Shown: positions 48,571 through 57,789, counted from the stretch's first letter. The stretch is DNA of 64,000 nucleotides from Microlunatus elymi (GCF_007362775.1 NZ_CP041692.1:1674001-1738000), one strand, 5' to 3'. The notes: a model not told the origin generated them from the letters alone. Numbers and translations: made by a program.

Positions 48571-49374
48571 ATGACTCAACCGACCTCGACCACCGCAGGA
48601 ACGCGCCCTTCGACAGGCTCAGGAACGCGCGCGGACGGTCGCGCCACCGATCAGTTGCGCGAGGTGCGGTTCACCCGCAACTGGTTGGACTCCGCGGAGG
48701 GGTCGGTGCTGGTCGAGTTCGGCAAGACCCGGGTGCTGGTCGCGGCCAGTGTGACCCCGGGTGTTCCGCGTTGGCGCAAGGGATCGGGTCTGGGCTGGGT
48801 CACCAGCGAGTACGCGATGCTGCCGCGGGCGACGAACACCCGCAACGACCGGGAGTCGGTCAAGGGCCGGATCGGCGGCCGGACGCACGAGATCAGCCGG
48901 CTGATCGGCCGCAGCCTGCGGGCGATCATCGACTACAAGGCGCTCGGCGAGAACACCATCGTGCTGGACTGCGACGTGCTGCAGGCCGACGGCGGGACGC
49001 GTACGGCATCGATCACCGGCGCTTACGTCGCCCTGTCCGACGCTGTCGACTGGCTGCGCGAGCGCAAGCTGCTGGCCGGCGAGCCGCTGACCGGGTCGGT
49101 CTCGGCGATCTCGGTCGGTGTGGTCGGCGGGGTGCCGATGCTCGACCTTGCCTACAGCGAGGACTCGGTCGCCGACACCGACATGAATGTGGTGATGAGC
49201 GGCGACGGCGACTTCATCGAGGTGCAGGGAACCGCTGAGGGTGCTCCCTTCGACCGGGCGACCCTTGATCAACTTCTCGACCTGGCCGCAGGCGGCTGCC
49301 GGACGTTGTCCGAGCTGCAGCAGACCGCGCTCGGACGGGCACCGCGCGAGGTGCCGGGGGAACCGGTCAAGTGA
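48571..49374 (+). CDS. rph: Ribonuclease PH
   Basis: 267 residues. A phosphate-dependent 3'-5' exoribonuclease that trims tRNA 3' ends. [19 protein letters not shown] is the conserved N-terminus, [19 protein letters not shown] and [20 protein letters not shown] hold the phosphate-binding Arg residues, and [20 protein letters not shown] the active-site Asp residues. An extra leading segment of about 19 residues ([13 protein letters not shown]) is encoded by a dispersed repeat inserted before the conserved start. It overlaps rdgB (GTGA). Confidence 0.95.
   Translation: MTQPTSTTAGTRPSTGSGTRADGRATDQLREVRFTRNWLDSAEGSVLVEFGKTRVLVAASVTPGVPRWRKGSGLGWVTSEYAMLPRATNTRNDRESVKGRIGGRTHEISRLIGRSLRAIIDYKALGENTIVLDCDVLQADGGTRTASITGAYVALSDAVDWLRERKLLAGEPLTGSVSAISVGVVGGVPMLDLAYSEDSVADTDMNVVMSGDGDFIEVQGTAEGAPFDRATLDQLLDLAAGGCRTLSELQQTALGRAPREVPGEPVK
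48596..48630 (+). repeat. Dispersed CCCTTCGACAGGCTCAGG repeat in the rph N-terminus
   Basis: CCCTTCGACAGGCTCAGGAA (48606-48625) is flanked by the direct repeat CAGGAACGCGC at 48596-48606 and 48620-48630, giving a 24-bp period in frame with rph. Relatives are at 11941, 11963 and 59678. Confidence 0.78.
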
Positions 49375-50024
49375 CGCAGCAACGGATCGTGCTGGCGACC
49401 AACAACGGCAAGAAGTTGGTGGAGTTGCGCCGGATCGTGGCCGAGCATCCGGCCGTCCGCGACGGTCTGGTCGCGGTCGAGGTGTTGGGACTCGCCGACG
49501 TACCGAGCTACCCCGAACCGGCCGAGACCGAGCGCAGCTTCGACGGCAACGCACTGATCAAGGCGCGTACCTGCGTCGCGGTGACCGGCCTGCCGGCGCT
49601 CGCCGACGACTCCGGGCTCGCGGTCGAGGAGTTGAACGGGATGCCGGGCGTCCGCTCAGCCCGATGGTCCGGGCCGGATGCGACCGACGAGGCCAACAAC
49701 GAGCTGCTGTTGCGGCAGCTCAGCGACCTGCCCGACGGCCGGAGGCGCGCGACGTTCATCAGCGCGGTCGCCTTCGTGCTGCCGGACGGTCGCGAGTTCA
49801 TCCGGCACGGCGAGATGCCGGGTCGGCTGCTGACAGAATTGCGGGGGGACAACGGCTTCGGGTACGACCCGATGTTCGTCCCGGACGGCTTCGAGCAGAG
49901 CACCGGCGAGCTCGGAGCGGAGCAGAAGGACGCGATCAGCCATCGAGGTAAGGCGGTCCGAGCGATGGTCGACGTGATCATGCACGAGTTCGCCCGCGAC
50001 GCAGCCGCCGAGGAGAAGCGATGA
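49371..50024 (+). CDS. rdgB: RdgB/HAM1 non-canonical purine NTP pyrophosphatase
   Basis: 217 residues. It removes ITP, dITP and XTP from nucleotide pools. [51 protein letters not shown] and AISHRGKA are the family motifs. Starts at GTG 49371 overlapping rph; its end overlaps thyA by ATGA. The run rph-rdgB-thyA reads as one coupled operon. Confidence 0.95.
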   Translation: MTQQRIVLATNNGKKLVELRRIVAEHPAVRDGLVAVEVLGLADVPSYPEPAETERSFDGNALIKARTCVAVTGLPALADDSGLAVEELNGMPGVRSARWSGPDATDEANNELLLRQLSDLPDGRRRATFISAVAFVLPDGREFIRHGEMPGRLLTELRGDNGFGYDPMFVPDGFEQSTGELGAEQKDAISHRGKAVRAMVDVIMHEFARDAAAEEKR

Positions 50025-50833
50025 AGGCATATCTGGAGCTGTTGGATCACGTGCTGAACAACGGCACCCGCAAAGACGACCGCACCGGCACCGGCACGCT
50101 GAGCGTCTTCGGATATCAGATGCGGTTCGACCTCAGCGACGGGTTTCCCTTGCTGACAACGAAAAGAATCCACACACGCTCGGTGTTCGCCGAGTTGCTG
50201 TGGTTCCTGCGCGGCGAGACCAACATCGGTTGGCTGCATGAGCAGGGCGTGACGATCTGGGACGAGTGGGCCGACGACGACGGCGAGCTGGGGCCGGTCT
50301 ACGGCTACCAGTGGCGGTCCTGGCCGGATCCGATCTCGGCCGAGAACGACGGCCGGCATTCGATCGACCAGGTCGCTCAGGTGATCGAGCAGATCCGCAA
50401 GAATCCCGACTCCCGCCGGCTGATCGTCAACGCGTGGAACGTCGCCGCGATCGAGCAGATGGCGCTGCCGCCCTGTCACACCATGTTCCAGTTCTACGTC
50501 GCCGACGGACGGCTGAGCTGCCAGCTCTATCAGCGTTCGGCCGACATCTTCCTCGGGGTGCCCTTCAACATCGCCTCGTACGCATTGCTGACCCACTTGA
50601 TCGCGCAGGTGACCGGTCTGGGAGTGGGGGACTTCGTGCACACCCTGGGTGATGCGCATCTCTACCTCAACCACGTCGAGCAGGCCAAGAAGCAGCTGAC
50701 CCGGACACCACGGCCGCTGCCGAAGTTGATCTTGAACTCGGCGATCACCGAGATCGACGACTTCACCCTGGACGACATCGGCATCGAGGGTTACGACCCC
50801 TATCCGGGGATCAAGGCTCCGATCGCCGTCTGA
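50021..50833 (+). CDS. thyA: Thymidylate synthase
   Basis: 270 residues; makes dTMP from dUMP with methylene-tetrahydrofolate. [21 protein letters not shown], the catalytic [11 protein letters not shown] (Cys), [20 protein letters not shown] and [14 protein letters not shown] are all canonical. Followed after 51 bp by folA, which regenerates the dihydrofolate it produces. Confidence 0.97.
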   Translation: MKAYLELLDHVLNNGTRKDDRTGTGTLSVFGYQMRFDLSDGFPLLTTKRIHTRSVFAELLWFLRGETNIGWLHEQGVTIWDEWADDDGELGPVYGYQWRSWPDPISAENDGRHSIDQVAQVIEQIRKNPDSRRLIVNAWNVAAIEQMALPPCHTMFQFYVADGRLSCQLYQRSADIFLGVPFNIASYALLTHLIAQVTGLGVGDFVHTLGDAHLYLNHVEQAKKQLTRTPRPLPKLILNSAITEIDDFTLDDIGIEGYDPYPGIKAPIAV

Positions 50834-50884
50834 CGATCCGAGCCTGGCCGAGATCGCATCGCAGCCGAGCCCCGAAGGACAGCC

Positions 50885-51370
50885 ATGCCCGACATCATCG
50901 CCATCGCCGCGGTCGCCCGGAACGGCGTGATCGGCGCCGGACCCGAGATCCCGTGGCGGCTGAAGGGTGATCAACTCCGGTTCAAGCAGTTGACCCGGGG
51001 CCACGTGTTGATCATGGGCCGCAAGACGTACGAGTCGATCGGCCGCCCGCTGCCCGGCCGGACCACGTACGTGATCACGCGCGATCCGCACTGGCGAGCC
51101 GAGGGCGTACGGACCTTCGCGTCGCTGGACGAAGCGCTGGACGCGGCGGCGCTCAGCGATCCGGCAGGACCGATCTGGATCGGGGGCGGCGGGGACATCT
51201 ACCGGTTGGCGCTGCAACGTTGCGACGGCTTGGAGATCACCGAGGTCGACGCCGAACCGGCCGGTGATGCGACCTTCCCGGCGATCGATCACGATCACTG
51301 GGTCGAGACCGCCCGGGACGATGATCATGACGGTTATGCCTGGGTGAGCTACCGCCGCCGCAGCAACTGA
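50885..51370 (+). CDS. folA: Dihydrofolate reductase
   Basis: 161 residues. IIAIAAVARNGVIGAGPEIP with the Met20-like loop, WRLKGDQLRFKQLTRGHVLI, MGRKTYESIGRPLPGRTTYV for NADPH, and IWIGGGGDIYRLAL are typical. It recycles dihydrofolate to tetrahydrofolate after thyA. Note that the usual catalytic acidic residue is in the WRLKGDQLRF segment (Asp). Confidence 0.95.
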   Translation: MPDIIAIAAVARNGVIGAGPEIPWRLKGDQLRFKQLTRGHVLIMGRKTYESIGRPLPGRTTYVITRDPHWRAEGVRTFASLDEALDAAALSDPAGPIWIGGGGDIYRLALQRCDGLEITEVDAEPAGDATFPAIDHDHWVETARDDDHDGYAWVSYRRRSN

Positions 51371-51561
51371 ACCGCGCGACAACGGCTTGAGGGTCGGGCC
51401 CGACGTCGGCCCGGACTTTCGCCGGCGGTCGACAACGTTGCCGTACCGCGATCCGGCAATCGGCCTGTCGTAGCTCAAGATCAGCGCGGTGTCCCCCTAA
51501 GCTGACACGCGATTATGCAGTTGTCCTTGCCATTCGGGGATTACCCACACAGGAGAATTTC
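51371..51561. other. Intergenic region with a folA terminator-like hairpin and aquaporin leader
   Basis: A GC hairpin around GTCGGGCC/GGCCCGGAC (51393-51416) follows folA by 23 bp. The rest is the leader of the aquaporin gene with AGGAGA just before the ATG. No other gene is seen. Confidence 0.5.
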
Positions 51562-52326
51562 ATGGAGTCACCTCCCCTCGGTGCCCGGCTGGGCGCTGAA
51601 GCTCTAGGTACCTTCTGGCTGGTTTTCGGTGGTTGTGGCACCGCGATCATGGCCGGAGTGTTCATCAACTCGGACAAGGTCTCGGTAGGCGTCGGCTTCC
51701 TCGGCATAGCCCTGGCCTTCGGCCTGACCGTGCTGACCATGGTGTACGCGGTCGGTCACGTCTCCGGCGGCCACTTCAACCCCGCGGTCACCGTCGGCCT
51801 GGCGGTCGCCCGGCGGATCGAGTGGAAGTTCGTGCCGGCGTACATCATCACCCAGATCATCGCCGGCAGCCTGGCCGGACTGATCCTGTTCATCATCGCC
51901 AACGGCAAGCCGGGCTTCGACGCGGTGCAGAGCGGATTCGCCAGCAACGGCTACGGCGATCGTTCGCCGGGGCACTACTCGCTGATCGCGTGTCTGATCG
52001 CCGAGATCGTGCTCACCGCGTTCTTCCTGTACGTGATTCTCGGCGCCACCGATGATCGCGCGCCGAAGGGCTTCGCCGGGCTCGCCATCGGTCTGAGCCT
52101 GACCCTGATCCACCTGGTCGGCATCCCGATCACCAACACCTCGGTCAACCCCGCCCGCTCGCTGGCGGTGGCCTGGTTCGCCGGCGCGGACGCGCTCAAG
52201 CAGGTGTGGCTGTTCATCGTCGCCCCGATCATCGGGGCGGCCATCGCCGGCATCAGTTACGCCGTCATCACCGGCGCCCGCGGCCCGGCCGCCGAGGTCG
52301 ACGAGGGCGTCGCCCAGAACCCGTAA
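51562..52326 (+). CDS. aqpZ: Aquaporin Z-like water/glycerol channel
   Basis: 254 residues with six helices. The two NPA boxes are [16 protein letters not shown] (near residue 73) and [18 protein letters not shown] (near residue 195). The second-half residues (NPARSLA, with a typical small-pore Arg after NPA) point to the water-selective branch. AGGAGAATTTC precedes the ATG. Confidence 0.92.
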   Translation: MESPPLGARLGAEALGTFWLVFGGCGTAIMAGVFINSDKVSVGVGFLGIALAFGLTVLTMVYAVGHVSGGHFNPAVTVGLAVARRIEWKFVPAYIITQIIAGSLAGLILFIIANGKPGFDAVQSGFASNGYGDRSPGHYSLIACLIAEIVLTAFFLYVILGATDDRAPKGFAGLAIGLSLTLIHLVGIPITNTSVNPARSLAVAWFAGADALKQVWLFIVAPIIGAAIAGISYAVITGARGPAAEVDEGVAQNP

Positions 52327-52363
52327 CCCGGCCGCCGCGGCCCCGCCCCGGGCGTCACCGCAC

Positions 52364-52431
52364 CAGCCGCGCGCAAGATCTGCCGCCGCACGCGATATCT
52401 CGCGCGCGAGAGCAGATCTTGCGCGCGGCTG
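52364..52431. repeat. Nested palindromic element, family B (intact copy)
   Basis: CAGCCGCGCGCAAGATCTGC (52364-52383) pairs perfectly with GCAGATCTTGCGCGCGGCTG (52412-52431). The 28-nt loop contains CGCGATATCTCGCG-like inner pairing. It follows the aquaporin gene. The disrupted relative is split by the IS1380 element at 30993-32646. Confidence 0.85.
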
Positions 52432-52473
52432 ATGTACGTCGCCTCGCGGCGGTTGGTTAGTCTTGCTCCGCCG

Positions 52474-52558
52474 GCGCGAGTGGCGGAATCGGTAGACGCG
52501 CCAGATTTAGGTTCTGGTGTCCTCGGACGTGCGAGTTCAAGTCTCGCCTCGCGCACCA
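52474..52558 (+). tRNA. tRNA-Leu (anticodon UAG)
   Basis: An 85-nt class II tRNA with encoded CCA. The acceptor stem GCGCGAG/CTCGCGC is fully paired, the anticodon loop reads TTTAGGT between CCAGA and TCTGG, giving TAG at 34-36 (reads CUA), and a variable arm TGTCCTCGGACGT follows. The T arm is GCGAGTTCAAGTCTCGC. Confidence 0.97.
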
Positions 52559-52573
52559 GTGAGCCCCGGCATT

Positions 52574-52649
52574 TACAAGAATCCTGCGCCAGTGGTCAGT
52601 CGGCCCCCGATTCGCCGGGGTAGGCACTCACTGGAGCAGGATTCTTGTA
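52574..52649. repeat. Nested palindromic element after tRNA-Leu (family E)
   Basis: Arms starting TACAAGAATCCTGC (52574-52594) and ending GCAGGATTCTTGTA (52629-52649) match at 20 of 21 positions. The 34-nt loop holds an inner CCCC-GATTCGC-CGGGG hairpin. GCAGGATTCCTGC recurs at 52704-52716 immediately before the next start codon. Confidence 0.8.
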
Positions 52650-52716
52650 CTCCCCAGCGGCGACGCGCTCATGTCAGGGGTTCCCTTGCCAGGCTGGTTG
52701 GGTGCAGGATTCCTGC

Positions 52717-54585
52717 ATGATCCTTGAACCGGGTAAGTCAGCAGCGTCGCGGCGAGCCGTTCTGGGTGCAGCAGTCGGGGGAGCGGCGGCCGCATTCGTC
52801 GGCACCGCCACCGCCTCGGCAGCTCCGCGAGATCCCACCACCGCGACCGGCCACACCACCACACCGCATCGGGCGCAGTCGACCCGAGTCGCTCGGGCCG
52901 CCACGGCGGTCGATGGTGCTCCGACCATCACGTCGGATGATCTTCGCTTCACCCCGTGGGCCAGGCTGCGTCGCGGCCGCCCCGAGCAGGTCGGCCTCGA
53001 GCGCGACAGCATCGCCCAACTCCGTACCGACATCGCCCGCTACCTGGTGCCCACCCCCGACACCCCGGCCCACCCGGAGTACGCCGGCGCCACCGTGATC
53101 GCGGTCAAGGACGGCGTGATTGTCGCGTACGAGTCCGCCGGCAAGGCGGTTCGCTACGGTCTGGACGGCGACACCGTGGTCGAACTTCCGGTCGCCCAGC
53201 AGATCGACGCGAGGCTTGACACCATCTGGGACCTGGCCTCGATGTCGAAGCTGTTCACCGCTACCGCGGTGATGCAGCTGATCGAAAGCGGCCGGGTCGG
53301 TCTGGAGGAGCCGGTGGTGAGCTACCTGCCGGACTTCGCCGCGCACGGCAAGTCCGACATCCTGATCCGTCACCTGCTCACCCACACCTCGGGTCTGATC
53401 CCCGACCCGATCCCGTCGCTGTGGGCCGGATACGACACCTACGACGAGCGGATCGCCGCGATCCTGGACACCACGCCCGACGCGCCGCCCGGCACCGAGT
53501 ACGTCTACTCCGACCTCAACTTCCTCACCCTCGGCCTGGTGGTGGAGGTGGTGTCGGGGCAACGGCTCGACGACTACGTACGTGATCACATCACCCGGCC
53601 GCTGGGCATGCACGACACCATGTACAACCCGCCGGCAGCGCTGAAGCACCGCGTCGCCGCCGAGGAGTACGAGCCGTGGGCCGACCGCGGTCTGGTCTGG
53701 GGTTCGGTGCACGACGAGAACGCGTGGGCGCTCGGCGGGGTGGCCGGGCACGCCGGCGTCTTCTCCACCGCGTACGACATCGCGATCTTCGCCCAGACCT
53801 ACCTCAACGGCGGCAGCTATCGCGGCGTGCGCATCCTGCAGGAGGACACTGTCCGGCAGATGCTTCACGACTTCAACGGCGCCACCTTTCCCGACGACAC
53901 CCACGGCCTGGGTTGGGAGCTGGGGTTGGTCTGGTATCACGGCGCGATCTGGTCGCCGGTGTCGTTCGGTCACACCGGTTACACCGGCACGTCGATCGTG
54001 GTCGATCCGATCGAGCACCAGTTCGTCATCCTGCTGACCAACCGGGTGCACCCCAGCCGCGACTGGGGCAGCAACAACCCGTCCCGCCGCGCGGTGGCCG
54101 ACGATCTCGGCATGGCCAACCCGGTGCGTCCGCGGCACGGACGGCAGGAGTGGTTCGCCGGCCGTGCCAACAAGACCGACGCGACCCTCGACGTACCGCT
54201 GCCGGCGACGGCCGCCGGCAAGCTCGACTTCGACTACTGGTACGACACCGAGCCGCACTACGACTTCGGCCGGCTGCAGTACTCCACCGACGGTACGAGC
54301 TTCAGCCCGCTGCCCTTCACCCTGGACGGCGGACAGTGGCACTGGACCACCGACGGATCGGTCAGCGGCTACGGCGGACGTCGTTGGCTTCGCGGCAGCG
54401 CCGACCTGCCGGCCGGCACCACGACCCTGCGGTGGAGCTATCAGACCGACACCAACTCGCAGGGCCGCGGCGTCTACCTCGGCGCCGTTCGGGTCACCGA
54501 CGGCCACAAGATCATCTTCGACTCGCTGAGGCCGCGGGACGCCGCCAAGGTCCGCACCGACGGCTGGACCGCCACCGATCGCTGA
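52717..54585 (+). CDS. Tat-exported serine hydrolase (beta-lactamase/PBP-fold)
   Basis: 622 residues. The N-terminal Tat signal is at residues 9-36 (ASRRAVLGAAVGGAAAAFVG). The catalytic domain, about residues 95-480, has SMSKLFTATAVMQLI with the SxxK nucleophile, YSDLNFLTLGLVVEVV (YxN-like) and HTGYTGTSIVVDP (HxG-like third motif). The last 140 residues form a separate beta-rich domain (DYWYDTEPHYDFGRLQYSTD), absent from simple esterases. Likely an esterase or peptidase of the cell envelope. ATG 52717 follows the repeat-derived leader. Confidence 0.85.
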   Translation: MILEPGKSAASRRAVLGAAVGGAAAAFVGTATASAAPRDPTTATGHTTTPHRAQSTRVARAATAVDGAPTITSDDLRFTPWARLRRGRPEQVGLERDSIAQLRTDIARYLVPTPDTPAHPEYAGATVIAVKDGVIVAYESAGKAVRYGLDGDTVVELPVAQQIDARLDTIWDLASMSKLFTATAVMQLIESGRVGLEEPVVSYLPDFAAHGKSDILIRHLLTHTSGLIPDPIPSLWAGYDTYDERIAAILDTTPDAPPGTEYVYSDLNFLTLGLVVEVVSGQRLDDYVRDHITRPLGMHDTMYNPPAALKHRVAAEEYEPWADRGLVWGSVHDENAWALGGVAGHAGVFSTAYDIAIFAQTYLNGGSYRGVRILQEDTVRQMLHDFNGATFPDDTHGLGWELGLVWYHGAIWSPVSFGHTGYTGTSIVVDPIEHQFVILLTNRVHPSRDWGSNNPSRRAVADDLGMANPVRPRHGRQEWFAGRANKTDATLDVPLPATAAGKLDFDYWYDTEPHYDFGRLQYSTDGTSFSPLPFTLDGGQWHWTTDGSVSGYGGRRWLRGSADLPAGTTTLRWSYQTDTNSQGRGVYLGAVRVTDGHKIIFDSLRPRDAAKVRTDGWTATDR

Positions 54586-54623
54586 CCGCCCACCGAGCCG
54601 AGATCCGCGGGGCCTCCCGTTAC

Positions 54624-54774
54624 GGTGCTCCCGCGCACCCGCGGTGCTCCCGCGCACCCGCGGTGCTCCCGCGCACCCGCGGCGCTCCCGCGCACCCGCG
54701 GTGCTCCCGCGCACCCGCGGCGCTCCCGCGCAGGTTCGGACTTCCGCGGCTGCGCCGACGGTGCGCGGGAGCGC
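54624..54774 (+). repeat. Tandem 19-bp repeats, TCCCGCGCACCC (family C) with inverted tail
   Basis: Units beginning 54624, 54643, 54662, 54681, 54700 and 54719 share GGYGCTCCCGCGCACCCGC, the last one degenerate. The complement GGTGCGCGGGAGCGC at 54760-54774 can pair with any unit. It lies between convergent genes. Related sequence is upstream of aroQ. Confidence 0.9.
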
Positions 54775-54790
54775 AATCGGCGAGCGGTAG

Positions 54791-55300
54791 TCAGGACGGC
54801 CGACTGGCCATCCGCTGCCGGGCGCTGTTCGTCCGGCCGGTGACCGGGCGGATCCCGGTCGCCTTGGCGAGACCCAGTGGCGGGGTGTGCACGTAGATCG
54901 ACTCGGCCCGGCTGACCGGGTAGGTCTCGTGCCACACCCCGACCGCGCCGTTGCCGTCACGGGTCCGCCGGTTGAACGCCGACCAGGCCGGGCGATGCTC
55001 GGCATCGGGGCGGCCGGCGTAGTCGTACAGCTTGTCCAGGCTGGTCCAGTACTGCACCAGCCAGGGGCCGCGCGGATCGAAGATCAACCGGTAGCCGAGC
55101 AGACCGGACTCCGGGTCACGGGACAGCTCGGCCAGCATCTTCGGCATCGCCGCAAATGCCGGTAGCCACTTGTCCGGTCGCCACCATTTGTTGATCGTCA
55201 TTCCGATCATGAACACGACCAGCTCGCTGTCATGATCATGGGTCATTCGGCCCGCGTTCACCCGCGTCCGGGGGACACGCTGGGGGTTGCTCGTCGACAT
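54791..55300 (-). CDS. DUF4188 domain-containing protein
   Basis: 169 residues. ELVVFMIGMTINKWWRPDKW, then LLGYRLIFDPRGPWLVQYW and WHETYPV near the end fit the DUF4188 (antibiotic-monooxygenase-like dimeric barrel) family. GGAGG lies 5 nt before ATG 55300. It is divergent from a MerR regulator with a shared operator, so it is probably the regulated target. Enzyme activity not known. Confidence 0.85.
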   Translation of the reverse strand: MSTSNPQRVPRTRVNAGRMTHDHDSELVVFMIGMTINKWWRPDKWLPAFAAMPKMLAELSRDPESGLLGYRLIFDPRGPWLVQYWTSLDKLYDYAGRPDAEHRPAWSAFNRRTRDGNGAVGVWHETYPVSRAESIYVHTPPLGLAKATGIRPVTGRTNSARQRMASRPS

Positions 55301-55320
55301 GAGTGCCTCCGTTGAGATAC

Positions 55321-55362
55321 TAGATAGTGTCACTGTCCAGAAATGGAGAGTAACACTGTCTA
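55321..55362. promoter_or_regulatory. Inverted repeat between MerR and DUF4188 genes
   Basis: TAGATAGTGTCAC (55321-55333) and GTAACACTGTCTA (55350-55362) pair at 11 of 13 positions with a 16-bp centre. This is the expected layout for a MerR-family dimer site in a divergent promoter region. Confidence 0.6.
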
Positions 55363-55384
55363 ATGACCTGTCAAGGAGGAATCG

Positions 55385-55996
55385 GTGCGAATTTCCGAAC
55401 TGTCCCGGCGCAGTGGGGTGCCGACGGCAACGATCAAGTACTACCTACGCGAAGGCTTGCTGCCGACCGGCGAACGCACCGCGGCCACCCAAGCGCAGTA
55501 CGACGATGATCATCTGGCTCGGCTGCGATTGATCCGCGCGTTGCTCGGCCCCGGTCGGCTGTCCATCGCCGAGATCCGCGACGTGCTGGCCGCGGTCGAC
55601 GATCCGCCGGAGTCCCCGCTGGACCTGCTCGGGCAGGCATCGGAGGCGATCGGTGGGGAGCGCCCTGCCGACGAAGCTGATCTTGAACCGGCCCGGGACC
55701 TGCTTGCGGAGCTGCAGTGGTCGGTCGCCGACGACAGCGCCGCCCTGCATGATCTTGCTCGGGCGCTGGCCGCGATCAACCAGGCCCACCTGAAGTTGAT
55801 CAAGGGTGGCGCGGTGGCCTACGGCAAGTCGATGCACAGGATCGCGGTCGCCGAGATCGCGACTGTGCCGACCGATGCGCCCGACACGGCCGTCCGCCAA
55901 GCCGTGCTGGGAACGATCTTGATCGAGCCGTTGCTGCTGTCCCTGCGCCGGCTGGCGTTGCAGGACGCCGCGGCCAGGAAATTCGGTGATCACTGA
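55385..55996 (+). CDS. MerR family transcriptional regulator
   Basis: 203 residues. The N-terminal helix-turn-helix and wing are RISELSRRSGVPTATIKYYL and REGLLPTGERTAATQAQYDD, followed by a helical dimer arm and a larger ligand-binding-like C-terminal domain ending in RRLALQDAAARKF. GTG 55385, AAGGAGG just upstream. It controls the divergent DUF4188 gene, probably inducibly. Confidence 0.9.
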   Translation: MRISELSRRSGVPTATIKYYLREGLLPTGERTAATQAQYDDDHLARLRLIRALLGPGRLSIAEIRDVLAAVDDPPESPLDLLGQASEAIGGERPADEADLEPARDLLAELQWSVADDSAALHDLARALAAINQAHLKLIKGGAVAYGKSMHRIAVAEIATVPTDAPDTAVRQAVLGTILIEPLLLSLRRLALQDAAARKFGDH

Positions 55997-56014
55997 CGGC
56001 GTACGGTGTCGGGC

Positions 56015-56299
56015 ATGATCGCCGTCGAACTGACCTACCAGAACCCAGATCCGGAGCGGATCTCACTGCGCCCGCAGCACCGGGAGCGACTGCAGCGGCT
56101 GCTCGACGACGGGAAGCTCTACGCCGCCGGGCCGTGGCCCGACGACTCCGGCGCCTTGATCATCTTCACCACCGACTCGATCGACGAGGCCCGGCAACTG
56201 ATCGCCGACGACCCGTACCTGCACACGCCCGGCGTCAGCGTGGTCGGCTACCGCGAGTGGAACGCCGTCTTCGGCGTCGGCCGAGTAGAGGCGGGCTGA
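56015..56299 (+). CDS. YciI-like family protein
   Basis: 94 residues. IAVELTYQNPDPERISLRPQ, YAAGPWPDDSGALIIF and DDPYLHTPGVSVVGYREWN match the YciI dimeric ferredoxin-like fold with the His/Asp pair. Function unknown; often linked to muconolactone-isomerase-like or deaminase activity. Lies directly upstream of an aldo/keto reductase (42 bp), possibly one operon. Confidence 0.88.
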   Translation: MIAVELTYQNPDPERISLRPQHRERLQRLLDDGKLYAAGPWPDDSGALIIFTTDSIDEARQLIADDPYLHTPGVSVVGYREWNAVFGVGRVEAG

Positions 56300-56341
56300 T
56301 CACAGTCCGGCCGAACACCCCAAACGATGGGAGCAGTCACG

Positions 56342-57268
56342 ATGTCTGATGCTGCACGGCCGCGGACGCCCAATGCTGCCGAAGCGGGGACCTGGACCCT
56401 CGGTGACCGGATCGTCAACCGGATCGGATTCGGGGCGATGCGGCTCACCGGAGATCGGGTGTTCTCCCACGGCCGGCCACGCGACCGCGCGCAGGCGCTC
56501 GAGGTGTTACGGACCGCAGTCGAGCTGGGCGTGAACCACATCGACACCGCAGCGTTCTACTTCTCCGCGCTCCGCTCCGCCAACGAGCTGATCAACTCCG
56601 CCCTCGCGCCGTACCCCGATGATCTGGTGATCGTCACGAAGGTCGGCCCCGGCCGCGATCCGTGGGGCGAATGGACCGAGTCGCTGCGTCCGGATCAACT
56701 TCGCGGACAGGTCGAGGAGAACATCCGCCAGCTCGGCCTGGATCAACTCGACGTGGTCAACTTCCGTCGACGTGACGAACCCGACGTCACCGAGTACGTC
56801 GGTGCTCTCGACGAACTCCGTCAGGCCGGACTGATTCGGCACATCGGTCTCTCCGGCGTCGACTCGACCGAGATCGCCGCTGCCCGGCGGATAGCCCCGA
56901 TCGTCTGCGTACAGAACAGGTTCAGTCTGGAGAATCGTCAACAGGAGTTGGAAGCTCTCCGCTACTGCGGGGAACATCGAATCGCTTACGTGCCGTTCTT
57001 CGCGGTCTCCGGCAGCCGCGCCACCCAGCCGGCCGGACCGTCGGATCACCCAGACGCCGACCGGGTGATCGGCGAGGTCGCCGCCGCGCACGATGCGTCG
57101 GCTGCCCAGGTCAGGCTGGCCTGGATCCTGCACCAGGGCGATCACGTACTGGCGATTCCGGGCACTGGCAGCGTCGAGCATCTGATCGAGAACGTCGCCG
57201 CTGCCCGGTTGCGGCTGACGGCCGACGAGATTGCCCGGCTGGACCGGATCGACCCGGACCAGTCGTGA
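56342..57268 (+). CDS. Aldo/keto reductase
   Basis: 308 residues. IGFGAMRLTGDRVFSHGRPR, HIDTAAFYFSALRSANELIN with the catalytic Asp/Tyr, and VIVTKVGPGRDPWGEW with the catalytic Lys. The C-terminal IPGTGSVEHLIENVAAARLR binds NADPH phosphate. It resembles the oxidoreductases related to PdxI/YdbC. Convergent with bcp. Confidence 0.88.
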   Translation: MSDAARPRTPNAAEAGTWTLGDRIVNRIGFGAMRLTGDRVFSHGRPRDRAQALEVLRTAVELGVNHIDTAAFYFSALRSANELINSALAPYPDDLVIVTKVGPGRDPWGEWTESLRPDQLRGQVEENIRQLGLDQLDVVNFRRRDEPDVTEYVGALDELRQAGLIRHIGLSGVDSTEIAAARRIAPIVCVQNRFSLENRQQELEALRYCGEHRIAYVPFFAVSGSRATQPAGPSDHPDADRVIGEVAAAHDASAAQVRLAWILHQGDHVLAIPGTGSVEHLIENVAAARLRLTADEIARLDRIDPDQS

Positions 57269-57309
57269 TCATGATCGGCCGTAAAACTTGGCGGGCCGGA
57301 GATCCAGGA

Positions 57310-57789
57310 TCAGACCGCGAGCTCGCGCCGCAGCTTGGCGACGTGGCCCTTGGCACGCACGTTGTACTGTGCGACCGCGATGGTGCCCACGCCCTTGTCG
57401 TCCACGTCGACCACGAAGGTGGAGCGGATCACGCCCTCGATCAACTTGCCGTAGAGCAGCTTCTCCCCGTACGCACCCCAGGCGGACAGCGTGGTCTTGT
57501 CCACGTCGGACAGCAGCGGGAAGCTGATCGTCTCCTTCTCCTGGAACCGGGCCAGCTTGGCCGGGGTGTCGGGGGAGATGCCGATCACGCTCAGCCCGGC
57601 GGCGTTCAGCTCGTCCATCGCGTCGGTGAAGTCGACCGCCTGGGTGGTGCAGCCGGGCGTCATCGCTGCCGGATAGAAGTAGATGATCACCCGCCGGCCG
57701 GCGTAGTCGGACAAAGAGACTGTGCTGCCGGATGCCTCGGGAAGGCTGAATGCGGGGGCGACATCCCCCGGGCTCAGACGCTCGCTCAT
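57310..57789 (-). CDS. bcp: Thiol peroxidase, BCP/PrxQ-type
   Basis: 159 residues. YFYPAAMTPGCTTQAVDFTD holds the peroxidatic Cys. The residue five positions on, often the resolving Cys, is Val, so the enzyme is one-Cys or uses an external thiol such as mycothiol. YGKLIEGVIRSTFVVD matches the family C-terminus. It reduces hydroperoxides in the cytoplasm. Divergent from the DUF3618 gene. Confidence 0.92.
   Translation of the reverse strand: MSERLSPGDVAPAFSLPEASGSTVSLSDYAGRRVIIYFYPAAMTPGCTTQAVDFTDAMDELNAAGLSVIGISPDTPAKLARFQEKETISFPLLSDVDKTTLSAWGAYGEKLLYGKLIEGVIRSTFVVDVDDKGVGTIAVAQYNVRAKGHVAKLRRELAV

Noticed and set aside
54624-54774. Tandem repeats as a CRISPR array
   Set aside because: Units are contiguous 19-mers without unique spacers and there are no cas genes.
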